From Roseovarius halotolerans (GTDB taxonomy: Bacteria; Pseudomonadota; Alphaproteobacteria; Rhodobacterales; Rhodobacteraceae), in contig NZ_FWFU01000002.1 of assembly GCF_900172255.1 (NCBI RefSeq), positions 744,001 to 808,000 on the forward strand: a stretch of DNA of 64,000 bases, in the 5' to 3' direction. Position numbers and translations under genes: made by a program. Shown here piece after piece: positions 32,831 through 42,215 of this stretch; positions within the stretch are counted from its first letter, which is position 1; every line of letters starts with the position of its first letter. The notes beneath the pieces are model-generated. The model worked only from the letters and a program-made list of their open reading frames with translations. It was not told the origin of the DNA and searched no databases.

Positions 32831-34156
32831 TCAGTCGCCCATGATCTTTGCCACCGCATAGGGCGGCCAGAGCCATGCGCGCCGGAACCGGCCCAGCGGA
32901 AAGCGCCGGGGCGGTTTGCGCATGATCCCGGGCCAGTCGGCCTGCGGCTGCCTGTCCTGTGCCAGATCGGCCAGGATCGCGCCCGCATGGCTGGCCATCG
33001 CCACCCCGTTGCCCTGATAGCTGAGCGCGGTAAAGGCGCCGGGCATCTCGGGGATCGGCCCGGCATACGGGGTCATGTCGCGCGACAGGCTCAAGAGCCC
33101 ATTCCAGCTATAGGGCGTGTCGACATGCGCCCAGGCGGGGAACATGCGCTCGAAATGGCTGCGGATCGTGCGGTGCATTCCGGCATCGGCCGCCGCCGAG
33201 CTGAACAGCCCGCCGCGCATACCGAACAGGAAGCGGCGATTGGGCATCAGGCGGAAATAGTGAAGAAAGAACCGTTCGTCATAGGCCATTTGGTTGGTCG
33301 TCCAGCCCTGTTCGGCGATCTCCTCGTCTGAAAGGGTGCGGGTGACGAGCACGTTGGATTGCGCGGGCAGGTAGCGCGCGCGCATCCAGTCGGGAAGATC
33401 GTCTGACGAATAGCCGTTGGTCGCCACGATCAGGCGCTTTGCGGTGATCTGTGCAGCGTCGGTATGCAAGGTAAAGCCGTTGCCCTGGTCGATCCGCCTG
33501 ACCGCGCTGTCGGCAAAGATGCGCGCCCCGGCATCCTGCGCGGCGCGGGCCAGCCCCAATGCATATTTCGCCGGGTTCAGCGCGAAACCGACCGGAATGG
33601 TCATGGCGCAGTGGAACGGGCCGGTCATGCCCATTTCGGCGAGTTGTTCAGGTGGCGTGATCTCGGGGGTGACGCCCAGGTCGGCTTCGACGCGGCGGGA
33701 TTCGGCCTCGAAACCGATCAGGGACTTCGCGGTGAAGCCCATGATCGACTCGCCGCGCGAATGCCGCTCCACCTCCAGCGCGTGTCGCTCGATGAGCGAT
33801 TCGACAGTGGCGACGGCAGCCATTTCGCTGCGTCGCGCTTCCTGGCGTGCTGCGTCGCCATGCATCTTGGCGATCACGTTGTCGGGCGCGCCGAAACCGC
33901 CGAGACAGCAAAAGCCGCCATTGCGCCCCGATGCGCCCCAGCCCGGGGTTTCGGCCTCGAGCAGAGCCACGTCTGCGCCCGCTTCGGCCAGATGCAGTGC
34001 TGCGGACAGGCCGGTAAAGCCCCCGCCAATCACGGCGACATCGCAGGCAAGCGGCCCTTGGGCGGCCGGAAGGGCCGGATTCGTCACTGTATCGGCCCAA
34101 TAGCAGCTTTCGCGCGGGGCGGCACCATAGGTATGTTCGGGAAATATCCGTTTCAT
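32831..34156 (-). CDS. puuB: FAD-dependent oxidoreductase, gamma-glutamylputrescine oxidase-like
   Basis: A 441-residue DAO-family flavoenzyme. DVAVIGGGFTGLSAALHLAEAG is the FAD-binding dinucleotide fold, then GWGASGRNGGFCCLGG and NPAKYALGLARAAQDAGARI. The C-terminus has SLSRDMTPYAGPIPEMPGAFTALSYQGNGVAMASHAG, as in PuuB/OrdL proteins. Its ATG overlaps the potI stop (ATGA), so it is the last gene of the putrescine uptake operon. An oxidase acting on putrescine or its gamma-glutamyl form is likely; no PuuA glutamylating enzyme is present here, so the real substrate is open. Confidence 0.78.
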   Translation of the reverse strand: MKRIFPEHTYGAAPRESCYWADTVTNPALPAAQGPLACDVAVIGGGFTGLSAALHLAEAGADVALLEAETPGWGASGRNGGFCCLGGFGAPDNVIAKMHGDAARQEARRSEMAAVATVESLIERHALEVERHSRGESIMGFTAKSLIGFEAESRRVEADLGVTPEITPPEQLAEMGMTGPFHCAMTIPVGFALNPAKYALGLARAAQDAGARIFADSAVRRIDQGNGFTLHTDAAQITAKRLIVATNGYSSDDLPDWMRARYLPAQSNVLVTRTLSDEEIAEQGWTTNQMAYDERFFLHYFRLMPNRRFLFGMRGGLFSSAAADAGMHRTIRSHFERMFPAWAHVDTPYSWNGLLSLSRDMTPYAGPIPEMPGAFTALSYQGNGVAMASHAGAILADLAQDRQPQADWPGIMRKPPRRFPLGRFRRAWLWPPYAVAKIMGD

Positions 34157-34968
34157 AGGCGTTCGGCGGCGCGTTCCTCAGCCTGCTGGCGCAAGGCCGA
34201 GCGCTTGGTGATGATCGATGCGGTGATGACCCCGACCGAGACGACCGCGATCAGGATGGTCGAAAGCGCGTTGATCTCGGGGCTGACGCCCAGCCGGATC
34301 GATGACCAGATCTTGATCGGCAATGTGGTGGCCGAGGGTCCGGCGGTGAAGGACGCGATCACCAGGTCGTCAAGCGACAGTGTGAACGCCAGAAGCCAGC
34401 CAGAGATGACCGCCGGGGCGATGATCGGCAGCGTGACCAGCCGGAACGCCTGCATCGGCGAGCAGCCAAGGTCCAGCGCCGCCTCTTCCAGCGAGCGGTC
34501 AAAGCTGACCAGCCGGGACGACACGACCACCGAGACATAGCACATCGAGAATGTCGTATGCGCCAGGATGATGGTGAATATCCCGCGATCCAGCCCGATC
34601 CCGATGAAGAGCAGCAACAGCGACAGACCGGTGATCACCTCGGGCATCACCAGCGGCGCATAGATCATGCCGGAAAACAGCGTGCGCCCCAAGAATCGCC
34701 CGCCGCGCACCATGACATAGGCCGCCATTGTCCCCAGCACCGTCGCAATAGAGGAACTGACGAAGGCCACCTGCACCGTGACCCATGCGGCGTCCAGGAA
34801 GGCATCGTTGCTCAGCAGGGTGCCATACCATTTGGTCGAGAACCCGGCCCAGACCGTGACCAGCTTGGATTCGTTGAAGCTGTAGACGATCAGAAGCACC
34901 ATCGGCAGGTAAAGGAAGGCGAAGCCGAGCGTCAGCGAAGTGACATTGAACCAGGTAAGGCGCCTCAT
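34153..34968 (-). CDS. potI: Putrescine ABC transporter permease (PotI-like)
   Basis: A 271-residue permease with six membrane segments and the EAA loop DRSLEEAALDLGCSPMQAFRLVTLPIIAP. It starts with WFNVTSLTLGFAFLYLPMVLLIVYSFN, the usual PotC/PotI N-terminus. Its ends overlap both neighbours by 4 bases. It forms the membrane pore with PotH. Confidence 0.9.
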   Translation of the reverse strand: MRRLTWFNVTSLTLGFAFLYLPMVLLIVYSFNESKLVTVWAGFSTKWYGTLLSNDAFLDAAWVTVQVAFVSSSIATVLGTMAAYVMVRGGRFLGRTLFSGMIYAPLVMPEVITGLSLLLLFIGIGLDRGIFTIILAHTTFSMCYVSVVVSSRLVSFDRSLEEAALDLGCSPMQAFRLVTLPIIAPAVISGWLLAFTLSLDDLVIASFTAGPSATTLPIKIWSSIRLGVSPEINALSTILIAVVSVGVITASIITKRSALRQQAEERAAERL

Positions 34969-35855
34969 CCGTCTGCCTCGCGTTGCTTCTGTTCGTTGCG
35001 TTGGAACAGGATGATCGGGATGATGAGGATCAACAGCAGGATCACTGCCACCGCCGAGGCTACCGGCCAGTCACGGTTGTTGAAGAACTCCTCCCACAGG
35101 ACCTTGCCGATCATCAGCGTCTGCGACCCGCCAAGAAGCGAGGGGATGACGAATTCGCCGATTGTCGGGATGAAGACGAGGAAACAGCCCGCGATGATGC
35201 CGTTCTTGCTGAGCGGAATGGTGATCAGCCAGAAGGCGGTGAGCCGCGAACAGCCCAGATCCTCGGCCGCCTCCAGAAGCGACCCGTCCATCCGCTCGAG
35301 CGCGGCATAGACCGGCAGGATCATGAAGGGCAGATAGGTATATACGATACCGATATAGACCGCGACGGGCGTGTTGAGGATTGTCAGCGGCTCGGAAATC
35401 AACCCTATCCAGAGCAGGAACTGGTTGAGATACCCCTCGCCCGAAAGGATCCCCATCCAGGAATAGACCCGAATGAGGAAGCTGGTCCAGAACGGCAGGA
35501 TCACCAGCAGCATCAGCGTCGCGCGCCAGTGTTCAGGTGCGCGGGCCATGCCATAGGCGATGGGATAGCCGACCAGCAGCGTGAGCGTCGTGGCGATCAA
35601 GGCGATCCTGACCGACGAAAGATAGGCTTTCCAGTAAAGATCGTCAGTGGTCAGGAAGGTGAAATTCTCGAAATCCAGCGCGCCGACAAAATCCTTGATC
35701 CCCTGCCAGCCCGCGCCGAAATCAAGCGTTGGCGTATAGGGTGGGATCGCCAGCGCGGTATCGCTGAGGCTGATCTTCAGAACGATGATGAACGGCACCA
35801 GGAACAGCGCCAGCAGCCACAGATACGGGGTGAGGATGAGTGCCGCGCGCCGCAT
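34965..35855 (-). CDS. potH: Putrescine ABC transporter permease (PotH-like)
   Basis: A 296-residue permease starting LILTPYLWLLALFLVPFIIVLKISLSD, with the EAA motif SLLEAAEDLGCSRLTAFWLITIPLS and ILPFWTSFLIRVYSWMGIL typical of PotB/PotH. It begins 3 bases after the potG stop and overlaps potI by 4 bases. Confidence 0.9.
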   Translation of the reverse strand: MRRAALILTPYLWLLALFLVPFIIVLKISLSDTALAIPPYTPTLDFGAGWQGIKDFVGALDFENFTFLTTDDLYWKAYLSSVRIALIATTLTLLVGYPIAYGMARAPEHWRATLMLLVILPFWTSFLIRVYSWMGILSGEGYLNQFLLWIGLISEPLTILNTPVAVYIGIVYTYLPFMILPVYAALERMDGSLLEAAEDLGCSRLTAFWLITIPLSKNGIIAGCFLVFIPTIGEFVIPSLLGGSQTLMIGKVLWEEFFNNRDWPVASAVAVILLLILIIPIILFQRNEQKQREADG

Positions 35856-35858
35856 CGT

Positions 35859-36983
35859 CTATTGCTCCAGCAGGACGGCTGCGGTGTCGGTCCAGCCTAG
35901 CCACACCTCGTCCTCCCAGGTGAGGGCGCGGCGCGACAGGCGGCGGGTATTGGCGGTCTGGGCCTTGACGATCTGTCCTGTGGGCAGCTCGACATGATAG
36001 GTCGAAAGGTTCCCCAGATAGGCGATATCCAGGATCTTGCCCTTGAGCGCGTTGCGCAGGTTCTCGGGCTTTTCCGCCGTAATAGAGACTTTTTCGGGCC
36101 GGATCGCCAGGTAACAGCGCTGGCCTTGCGTCAGCTGCACATCCGACACCGCATAAAGCGCGGGCTGGCCTTCGGCGAAGCTGATCTCATAGCCGTCACC
36201 CGAGCGTTTCGCGGTGCCTTCGATGATCGTCACATCACCGATGAAATCAGCGACATAGACCGAATTGGGGTTCTCGTAGATGCGCGCCGGGGTGTCGGCC
36301 TGCACAATCCGGCCGTGATCCATCACCGCGACACGGCTGGCGACGGTCATCGCCTCTTCCTGATCGTGGGTCACGATCACGAAGGTGGTGCCGGTCTTTT
36401 CCTGGATGTCCATCAGCTCGAACTGGGTATCCTGGCGCAGCTTGGCGTCAAGCGCGCCCAAAGGTTCATCCAGAAGCAGCAGTTTGGGCGCCTTGGCAAG
36501 GCTGCGCGCCAGCGCCACGCGCTGCCGCTGGCCGCCCGAAATCTGGTGCGGTTTGCGGCGCGCGAATTTCTCGAGCCGGGTGAGTTTCAGCATTTCGGCG
36601 ACGCGGTCGCCGATGGCGTCTTTTGCCAGGCCGTCGCGCTTGAGCCCGAAGGCGATATTGTCCCAGACCGAAAGGTGCGGGAACAGCGCATAGGACTGGA
36701 ACATCATGTTCACCGCCCGTTTGTTGGGCGGGATCGGCGCGATATCCTGTCCGGCCAGAAGGATCGTGCCCTCGGTCGGGGTCTCGAACCCGGCCAGCAT
36801 CCGCATCATCGTGGTCTTGCCGCAGCCCGACGGGCCGAGCAGCGCAAAGAACTCACGCGCGAAAATGTCGAAGGTCTGGTTGTCGATGGCGGTGAATTCG
36901 CCAAAGCGCTTGGTGACGCCCTTGAACTGGATCAGCGGTTTTTCGTTCGGGTCGTTCCACGGCTCGAATACGGTCTGGCCCAT
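35859..36983 (-). CDS. potG: Putrescine ABC transporter ATP-binding protein (PotG-like)
   Basis: A 374-residue ATPase. Walker A is LLGPSGCGKTTMMRMLAG, Q-loop NMMFQSYALFPHLSV, signature ISGGQRQRVALARSL, Walker B KLLLLDEPLGALD, and H-loop FVIVTHDQEEAM. A C-terminal TOBE domain follows (CYLAIRPEKVSIT). The ATG at 36983 (MGQTVFEP) is the natural start; the frame stays open upstream into the potF 3' region but without coding character. A strong terminator-like hairpin lies between potF and this gene. Confidence 0.92.
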   Translation of the reverse strand: MGQTVFEPWNDPNEKPLIQFKGVTKRFGEFTAIDNQTFDIFAREFFALLGPSGCGKTTMMRMLAGFETPTEGTILLAGQDIAPIPPNKRAVNMMFQSYALFPHLSVWDNIAFGLKRDGLAKDAIGDRVAEMLKLTRLEKFARRKPHQISGGQRQRVALARSLAKAPKLLLLDEPLGALDAKLRQDTQFELMDIQEKTGTTFVIVTHDQEEAMTVASRVAVMDHGRIVQADTPARIYENPNSVYVADFIGDVTIIEGTAKRSGDGYEISFAEGQPALYAVSDVQLTQGQRCYLAIRPEKVSITAEKPENLRNALKGKILDIAYLGNLSTYHVELPTGQIVKAQTANTRRLSRRALTWEDEVWLGWTDTAAVLLEQ

Positions 36984-37005
36984 GCCTGTCCCACCTGTCG
37001 GAATG

Positions 37006-37036
37006 AAAAGGCCCGCGCGATCGGGTCGCGCGGGCC
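37006..37036 (-). terminator. Terminator-like hairpin between potF and potG
   Basis: On the plus strand GGCCCGCGCGA (37010-37020) and TCGCGCGGGCC (37026-37036) form an 11-bp stem. Read on the minus strand the stem is followed by CTTTTC, as in an intrinsic terminator, 9 bases after the potF stop. It probably lowers read-through so that the binding protein is made in excess over PotGHI. Confidence 0.7.
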
Positions 37037-37045
37037 GTGCGGGCG

Positions 37046-38134
37046 TCAGGTGCCCGATTTGATCTTGGTCCACAGGCGCGTCACGACGCGCTGGACCTTG
37101 GCCGGATAGGGCGTCGTGGTGAACAGGTTGTTCATCGCCTCCTCCGAAGGATAGATCGCCGGGTCGCCGATCACGTCCTCGACCAGGTATTCCTGCGAGG
37201 CCTTGTTGCCGTTGGCGTAATAGACGTAGTTCGACGCCGCCGCCATGTTCTCGGCATCCATGATGAAGTTCAGGAAGGTATGCGCGCCATCGGGGTTGGG
37301 CGCATCGATGGGAATCGCCATCTGGTCGAACCACATCTGCGCGCCTTCCTTGGGCGCGTTATAGGCGATCTCGACGCCGTTCTCGGCCTCGACCGCGCGG
37401 TCGCGCGCTTGCAGGATATCACCCGACCAGCCGACCGCGACGCAGATGTCGCCATTGGCCAGCGCGTTGATGTATTCCGAGCTGTGGAATTTCTGAATGC
37501 TGTCGCGGACCGGGGCATAGACCTCTTCGACCTTGGCGATCACATCGGGGTCGTGGCTATTGGGGTCCTCGCCGATATATTTCAGCGCCGCCGGGATCAT
37601 CTCGGCGGGCGCATCGAGGAAGTGCACACCGCACTCGGCCAGCTTGTCCATGTTCTCGGGGTTGAAAACCAGCTCCCAGCTGTCGATAGGGGCGTCCTCG
37701 CCCAGCAGCTCCTTGACCTGGCCGACATTCACACCGATCCCGGTGGTGCCCCACATATAGTTGATCGAATAGGCGTTATCGGGGTCGTATTGCGCCGTGC
37801 GCTGCTCGACCACGTCCCACATGTTGTCCAGATTCGGCAGTTTCGACGGGTCCAGCTTCTGAAAGGCCCCGGCGGAAATCTGACGTTGCAGGAAAGTGCC
37901 CGAGGGAACGACGACATCGTAGCCGGAGCCGCCCGCCAGCATCTTGGTCTCCAGAACCTCGTTGCTGTCGAACACGTCATAGACCAGCTTCAGCCCGGTC
38001 TCTTGCTCGAACTCTGTAATCAGGTCCTCATCGATATAGTCGGACCAGTTGTAGACGCGCACTTCCTGCGCCGTGGCGCTGAGCGCGCTCAAGGCCAGAG
38101 TCGCGGTGGTGGTCAGAATCAGCTTTCGCATCAT
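37046..38134 (-). CDS. potF: Putrescine-binding periplasmic protein (PotF/SpuD-like)
   Basis: A 362-residue solute-binding protein with a Sec signal peptide (MMRKLILTTTATLALSALSA, cleavage after TAQ or nearby). The mature start EVRVYNWSDYIDEDLITEFE is typical of PotF/PotD, followed by DVVVPSGTFLQRQI, WGTTGIGVNVGQV and AVGWSGDILQARD. The ATG at 38134 follows GGGAGA; a second ATG is the next codon. It is the first gene of the operon potF-potG-potH-potI-puuB, facing a GntR regulator. Confidence 0.9.
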   Translation of the reverse strand: MMRKLILTTTATLALSALSATAQEVRVYNWSDYIDEDLITEFEQETGLKLVYDVFDSNEVLETKMLAGGSGYDVVVPSGTFLQRQISAGAFQKLDPSKLPNLDNMWDVVEQRTAQYDPDNAYSINYMWGTTGIGVNVGQVKELLGEDAPIDSWELVFNPENMDKLAECGVHFLDAPAEMIPAALKYIGEDPNSHDPDVIAKVEEVYAPVRDSIQKFHSSEYINALANGDICVAVGWSGDILQARDRAVEAENGVEIAYNAPKEGAQMWFDQMAIPIDAPNPDGAHTFLNFIMDAENMAAASNYVYYANGNKASQEYLVEDVIGDPAIYPSEEAMNNLFTTTPYPAKVQRVVTRLWTKIKSGT

Positions 38135-38173
38135 GGTCTCCCGTTGGTTCGGCGCTTTGTCGCAGCCTTGGTA

Positions 38174-38197
38174 GCGGATTTGATCAAAATTTTCCGC
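38174..38197. promoter_or_regulatory. Candidate GntR operator upstream of potF
   Basis: The palindrome TTTGATCAAA (38179-38188) is embedded in GCGGATTTGATCAAAATTTT. A closely similar sequence, AGCGGATAATTTGATCATAT, lies upstream of the transaminase gene (38986-39005). On the minus strand it overlaps a possible -10 (TCAAAT) set 17 bases after a TTGCCA. A site for the GntR/FCD protein encoded between the two copies is the simplest reading. Confidence 0.6.
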
Positions 38198-38280
38198 GCA
38201 TGGCAATATAGCAATGTTTCCACGCAGCCGTTAAACTCGCAAGGTCGGTTGTGTCGATGAGGTGGCTGGAGGCCCGAAAC

Positions 38281-38976
38281 ATGAACAAGGCTGCCGTTAA
38301 AATGACCACTTCCGCCCCTGAAAAGGGGCGGCTGCCCGCGCATGAGCTCATTTATCGTCAGTTGCGCGACCTTGTGCTGTTCGGTGATCTTGCACCGGGG
38401 CAGGCGGTGACGATCCAGGGGCTGACGGACCGGCTCGGCGCCGGGATGACCCCGGTGCGCGAGGCGATTCGCCGTCTTATCAGCGAGGGCGCACTGGAAT
38501 TCCAGGGCAACCGCCGGGTCTGCGTACCGTTGCTGAGCGCCGATAATATCAGCGAATTAATCGTTGCGCGGCAATGGCTTGATCCTCATCTCAGCCAACG
38601 CGCCACCGAACGGGCCAATGCGTGTGACCTGGATGACCTGACAGCGATGGATGCCGCCCTCGACGAGGCGATTCGCCGGGGCGACCTGCGCGGATATCTC
38701 GAGCTGAATTACCGTTTTCATCAACGAATCTACGAATTGGCCGATGCCCCGATCCTGGCGGATATGGCCGATGGGCTGTGGCTGCGCTTTGGCCCATCGC
38801 TGCGCGTGGTCTGCGGCAGGCTTGGCACCCAGAACCTGCCGGACAAGCACAAGGATCTTCTGAATGCCATGCGCGCTGGCGATGCCGAGACCGCGGCGCG
38901 GGCGATCCGCGAGGATGTAATCCAGGGAATGGAGCAGGTGCGCCAATCTCTGGGCGCGCCGGGGGCGTCGCGCTGA
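38281..38976 (+). CDS. GntR-family (FCD) transcriptional regulator
   Basis: A 231-residue regulator. The N-terminal winged helix spans about residues 20-80 (LIYRQLRDLVLFGDLAPGQ, LTDRLGAGMTPVREAIRRLISEGAL). The C-terminal FCD ligand domain contains RQWLDPHLSQRA, LNYRFHQRIYELADAP and DKHKDLLNAMRAGDAETAARAI, with the Asp/His positions expected for metal or ligand binding. The ATG at 38281 lies 7 bases after GGAGG. It is located between potF and the transaminase and probably represses both through the shared TTTGATCA site. Confidence 0.85.
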   Translation: MNKAAVKMTTSAPEKGRLPAHELIYRQLRDLVLFGDLAPGQAVTIQGLTDRLGAGMTPVREAIRRLISEGALEFQGNRRVCVPLLSADNISELIVARQWLDPHLSQRATERANACDLDDLTAMDAALDEAIRRGDLRGYLELNYRFHQRIYELADAPILADMADGLWLRFGPSLRVVCGRLGTQNLPDKHKDLLNAMRAGDAETAARAIREDVIQGMEQVRQSLGAPGASR

Positions 38977-38981
38977 TTCGA

Positions 38982-39009
38982 TTGACAGCGGATAATTTGA
39001 TCATATTCT
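38982..39009 (+). promoter_or_regulatory. Promoter with embedded operator for the transaminase gene
   Basis: TTGACA (38982-38987) and TATTCT (39004-39009) are spaced by 16 bases. The operator-like TTTGATCA (38996-39003) occupies the spacer next to the -10 box, a position where a bound repressor would block RNA polymerase. The match to the potF copy extends outward (AGCGGAT on the left). Confidence 0.55.
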
Positions 39010-39066
39010 TGCCACAAGAGCGGCGCGCGCCGGCGCGCCCGGTATCTCATTGCGAAAGGTCCCGTC

Positions 39067-40464
39067 ATGACGCTGATCACGAATCACATGCCCACGGCGC
39101 AATTGCAGGCGCTGGATGCGGCGCATCACATGCATCCCTTCACCCAGGGCGACGAGCTGGCGGCCAAGGGCGCGCGTATCATCACCCGTGCGAAGGGCGT
39201 CACCCTGACCGACAGCGAGGGTCATGAGATCCTGGATGCGATGGCGGGGCTCTGGTGCGTCAATATCGGCTATGGCCGGGACGAGCTGGCCGAGGCCGCC
39301 GCACGCCAGATGAAGGAACTGCCCTATTACAACACCTTCTTCCAGACGACTCATGTCCCGGCCATCGCGCTGGCCGACAAGCTGGCGGAACTGACGCCTC
39401 ATGACCTCAACCACGTCTTCTATGCCGGGTCCGGTTCCGAGGCGAATGACACCAATATCCGCCTGGTTCGCACCTACTGGGCACAGAAAGGCAAGCCTAC
39501 CAAAAAGGTCATCATCAGCCGCAAGAACGCCTATCACGGCTCCAGCGTCGGCAGCGCCAGCCTTGGCGGCATGTCGGCGATGCATGCGCAGGGCGGCCTG
39601 CCGATCCCCGACGTGCATCACATCAACCAGCCTCACTGGTATGGCGAAGGCGGCGACATGACCCCCGAGGAATTCGGCCTGGCCCGTGCCCGCGAGCTGG
39701 AAGACGCAATACTGGAACTGGGCGAAGACCGCGTCGCCGCCTTTATCGGCGAGCCGGTGCAGGGCGCGGGCGGCGTGATCATCCCGCCCGAGACCTACTG
39801 GCCCGAGATTCAGCGCATCTGCGACAAATACGAGATCCTGCTGATCGCCGACGAGGTGATCTGCGGCTTCGGACGCACCGGCACCTGGTTCGGCTCGGAA
39901 AGTTTCGGCATCAAGCCGCATGTCATGACCATCGCCAAGGGGCTCAGCTCGGGCTACGCCCCGATTGGCGGCTCGCTGGTCTGCGACGAGGTGGCCGAGG
40001 TCATCAATGGCTGCGAGTTTGCCCATGGCTATACCTATTCGGGGCATCCCGTCGCCTGCGCCGTGGCGCTGGAAAACCTGCGTATCCTTCAGGAAGAGGG
40101 CATCGTCGATCGCGTCGCATCCGACACCGCGCCTTACCTCAAGAAGAAATGGGAAACCCTGGCCGATCATCCGCTGGTGGGCGAGGCACGGATCGCGGGC
40201 ATGATGGGCTCGATCGCGCTGTCGCCCGACAAGGCGAACCGCGCCGCCTTTGCCGCCGACCCCGGCACGGCCGGGCTGATCTGCCGCGAGGCCTGTTTCG
40301 CCAACAACCTGGTGATGCGCCATGTCGGCGACCGCATGGTGATCTCGCCGCCGCTGGTCATCACCCATGAAGAGATCGACACATTGATCGCGCGCGCCGG
40401 TGCGGCGCTGGATCAGGCCCATGCGCGGCTCAGCGACGAAGGCCTGATGGTCGCCGCCAGCTGA
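39067..40464 (+). CDS. spuC: Class III aminotransferase, putrescine-pyruvate transaminase type
   Basis: A 465-residue PLP enzyme. DAMAGLWCVNIGYG, VFYAGSGSEANDTNIRLVR, NAYHGSSVGSASLGGM, FIGEPVQGAGGVIIPP, LIADEVICGFGRTG and the cofactor-lysine block PHVMTIAKGLSSGYAPIG are all present. The sequence style agrees with SpuC-type enzymes that transfer an amino group from putrescine to pyruvate, giving 4-aminobutanal. It is transcribed away from the pot operon behind the same operator. A related omega-amino acid transaminase role cannot be excluded. Confidence 0.82.
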   Translation: MTLITNHMPTAQLQALDAAHHMHPFTQGDELAAKGARIITRAKGVTLTDSEGHEILDAMAGLWCVNIGYGRDELAEAAARQMKELPYYNTFFQTTHVPAIALADKLAELTPHDLNHVFYAGSGSEANDTNIRLVRTYWAQKGKPTKKVIISRKNAYHGSSVGSASLGGMSAMHAQGGLPIPDVHHINQPHWYGEGGDMTPEEFGLARARELEDAILELGEDRVAAFIGEPVQGAGGVIIPPETYWPEIQRICDKYEILLIADEVICGFGRTGTWFGSESFGIKPHVMTIAKGLSSGYAPIGGSLVCDEVAEVINGCEFAHGYTYSGHPVACAVALENLRILQEEGIVDRVASDTAPYLKKKWETLADHPLVGEARIAGMMGSIALSPDKANRAAFAADPGTAGLICREACFANNLVMRHVGDRMVISPPLVITHEEIDTLIARAGAALDQAHARLSDEGLMVAAS

Positions 40465-40478
40465 TGTGAATGCCCCGG

Positions 40479-40506
40479 AAAGCCGCCTTTGTCAGAGGCG
40501 GCTTTT
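40479..40506. terminator. Bidirectional terminator between the transaminase and rmlA
   Basis: AAAGCCGCCT (40479-40488) and AGGCGGCTTT (40496-40505) form a 10-bp stem with a 7-base loop and a run of four T's after it; on the other strand the stem is also followed by T's. It lies just after the transaminase stop, and the rmlA stop is inside its loop. Confidence 0.8.
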
Positions 40507-41361
40507 CAGGTAACGGCCATAATCGTTCTTGGCGAACATCCGGGCGCGCTCGGCCAGGTTTTCATCACTGATCCAGCCCATGTCATGCGCGATCTCGTCA
40601 AGGCAGCCGGTCTGAAGCCCCTGCCTCTGGGTTAGGGTCCGTACGAAATTGCCCGCATCCAGAAGGCTGGCATGGGTGCCGGTGTCCAGCCAGGCGTAAC
40701 CCCGCCCCATGCGCTGCACATCCAGCTTGCCGGCATGCAGATACATCTCGAGCAATGTGGTGATCTCAAGCTCCCCGCGCTCCGACGGTTTCACATCGCG
40801 CGCCAGCCGGGGTGCGTCGCCATCGAGGAAATAGAGCCCCGTGACCGCATAATTCGACGGCGGCACATCGGGCTTCTCGATGATCTGCTGCGCCCGTCCT
40901 TCGGAATCGAAACTGACCACGCCGTAGCGCTCGGGATCGGCGACGTGATAGCCGAACACCGTGCCGCCGCTTTCCTGCTTGTCGGCCTCGGCCAGAAGCG
41001 CCGACAGACCATGCCCGAAAAAGATGTTGTCCCCCAGCACCATCGCCGAAGACGCGCCGTTCAGGAAATCCTCGGCCAGGATATAGGCCTGCGCCAGCCC
41101 GTCGGGCGATTCCTGCACGATATAGGTCAGTGACAGCCCCCATTGGCTGCCATCGCCCAGCATCCGCTTGAACTGGTCCTGATCCTGCGGGGTGGTGATC
41201 ATCGCGATCTCGCGGATCCCCGCCAGCATCAGCACCGACAGCGGATAATAGATCATCGGCTTGTCATAGATCGGCAAAAGCTGCTTCGAGATGCCCATGG
41301 TGATCGGGTACAGGCGGGTACCCGAGCCACCGGCAAGAATGATACCTTTGCGTTGTGTCAT
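40492..41361 (-). CDS. rmlA: Glucose-1-phosphate thymidylyltransferase
   Basis: A 289-residue nucleotidyltransferase, first step of dTDP-L-rhamnose synthesis. [40 protein letters not shown] blocks open the protein (GGSGTRLYP near 10-18), followed by [42 protein letters not shown] and the C-terminal [16 protein letters not shown]. The ATG at 41361 overlaps the rmlD stop, making it the last gene of the operon. Confidence 0.95.
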   Translation of the reverse strand: MTQRKGIILAGGSGTRLYPITMGISKQLLPIYDKPMIYYPLSVLMLAGIREIAMITTPQDQDQFKRMLGDGSQWGLSLTYIVQESPDGLAQAYILAEDFLNGASSAMVLGDNIFFGHGLSALLAEADKQESGGTVFGYHVADPERYGVVSFDSEGRAQQIIEKPDVPPSNYAVTGLYFLDGDAPRLARDVKPSERGELEITTLLEMYLHAGKLDVQRMGRGYAWLDTGTHASLLDAGNFVRTLTQRQGLQTGCLDEIAHDMGWISDENLAERARMFAKNDYGRYLKSRL

Positions 41362-42215
41362 GCGCTCAACACTCCCAAATCGTTCAGAACGGCCTTGAGG
41401 CCCGCGCGCCAGTCGGGGCGCTTGATGCCGAAAACAGTCTCTGTTTCGGCGCAATCCAGTCTCGAATTAAGCGGGCGCCTGGCCGGGGTCGGGTAGTCCG
41501 ATGTCGGAATGCCGCTGACCGTGACAGGGCGCGCGGCCATGTCGAAGATCGCTTCGGCAAAGTCCTTCCAGCTGGCGTCGGGCGCCCCTGAGAAATGATA
41601 GATGCCGCTTTTGGCCGGGTCCGCCTGCAACTGTTCCGCAATGGCAAGGCAGGCGGCGGCGATATCTGCCGCTGCAGTCGGCCCGCCGATCTGGTCATCG
41701 ACGATATTGAGCGCATCGCGGCTTTCGGAAAGGCGCAGCATGGTCTTAACGAAATTGCCGCCATGCGCCGAAAAAACCCAGCTCGTGCGCAGGATCGCAT
41801 GGGTGCCACCCGCCTGCGTGATGGCCTCTTCGCCCGCCAGCTTGCTGCGCCCATAGACGTTTTGCGGTGAAACAGGGTCTGTCGGGCTGTGCGGCGCGGT
41901 GCCGCTTCCGTCAAAGACGTAATCGGTCGAGATATGCACCAGCGCGATTCCCATCTCGGCGCAGGCATGGGCCATGGCCGCAGGGGCGATGGCATTGACC
42001 TGATGGGCAAGCGCCTCTTCCTCTTCGGCGCGGTCCACGGCGGTATAGGCCGCGGCGTTGATGACGGCGCTTGGCGCATGGGCGCGGATCGCCTTTTCGC
42101 ATGCGGCGGGATCACTCAGATCGGCCTCGTCCCGGTCCAGAAACACGGCACCCGGCGCGCGCTTTGCCAGCTCGGTGGCGACCTGTCCGGTCTTGCCGAA
42201 AACAAGCAGGCTCAT
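41358..42215 (-). CDS. rmlD: dTDP-4-dehydrorhamnose reductase
   Basis: A 285-residue SDR enzyme for the last step to dTDP-L-rhamnose. [14 protein letters not shown] is the nucleotide-binding turn; [37 protein letters not shown] and [14 protein letters not shown] (YxxxK) follow. [21 protein letters not shown] marks the C-terminal sugar side. It overlaps both neighbours by 4 bases. Confidence 0.94.
   Translation of the reverse strand: MSLLVFGKTGQVATELAKRAPGAVFLDRDEADLSDPAACEKAIRAHAPSAVINAAAYTAVDRAEEEEALAHQVNAIAPAAMAHACAEMGIALVHISTDYVFDGSGTAPHSPTDPVSPQNVYGRSKLAGEEAITQAGGTHAILRTSWVFSAHGGNFVKTMLRLSESRDALNIVDDQIGGPTAAADIAAACLAIAEQLQADPAKSGIYHFSGAPDASWKDFAEAIFDMAARPVTVSGIPTSDYPTPARRPLNSRLDCAETETVFGIKRPDWRAGLKAVLNDLGVLSA

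Noticed and set aside
35859..37334. A longer start for potG that reaches into potF
   Set aside because: The added residues are Arg/Gly/Asp-rich without homology-like pattern, would read through the hairpin, and the ATG at 36983 gives the normal PotG length.
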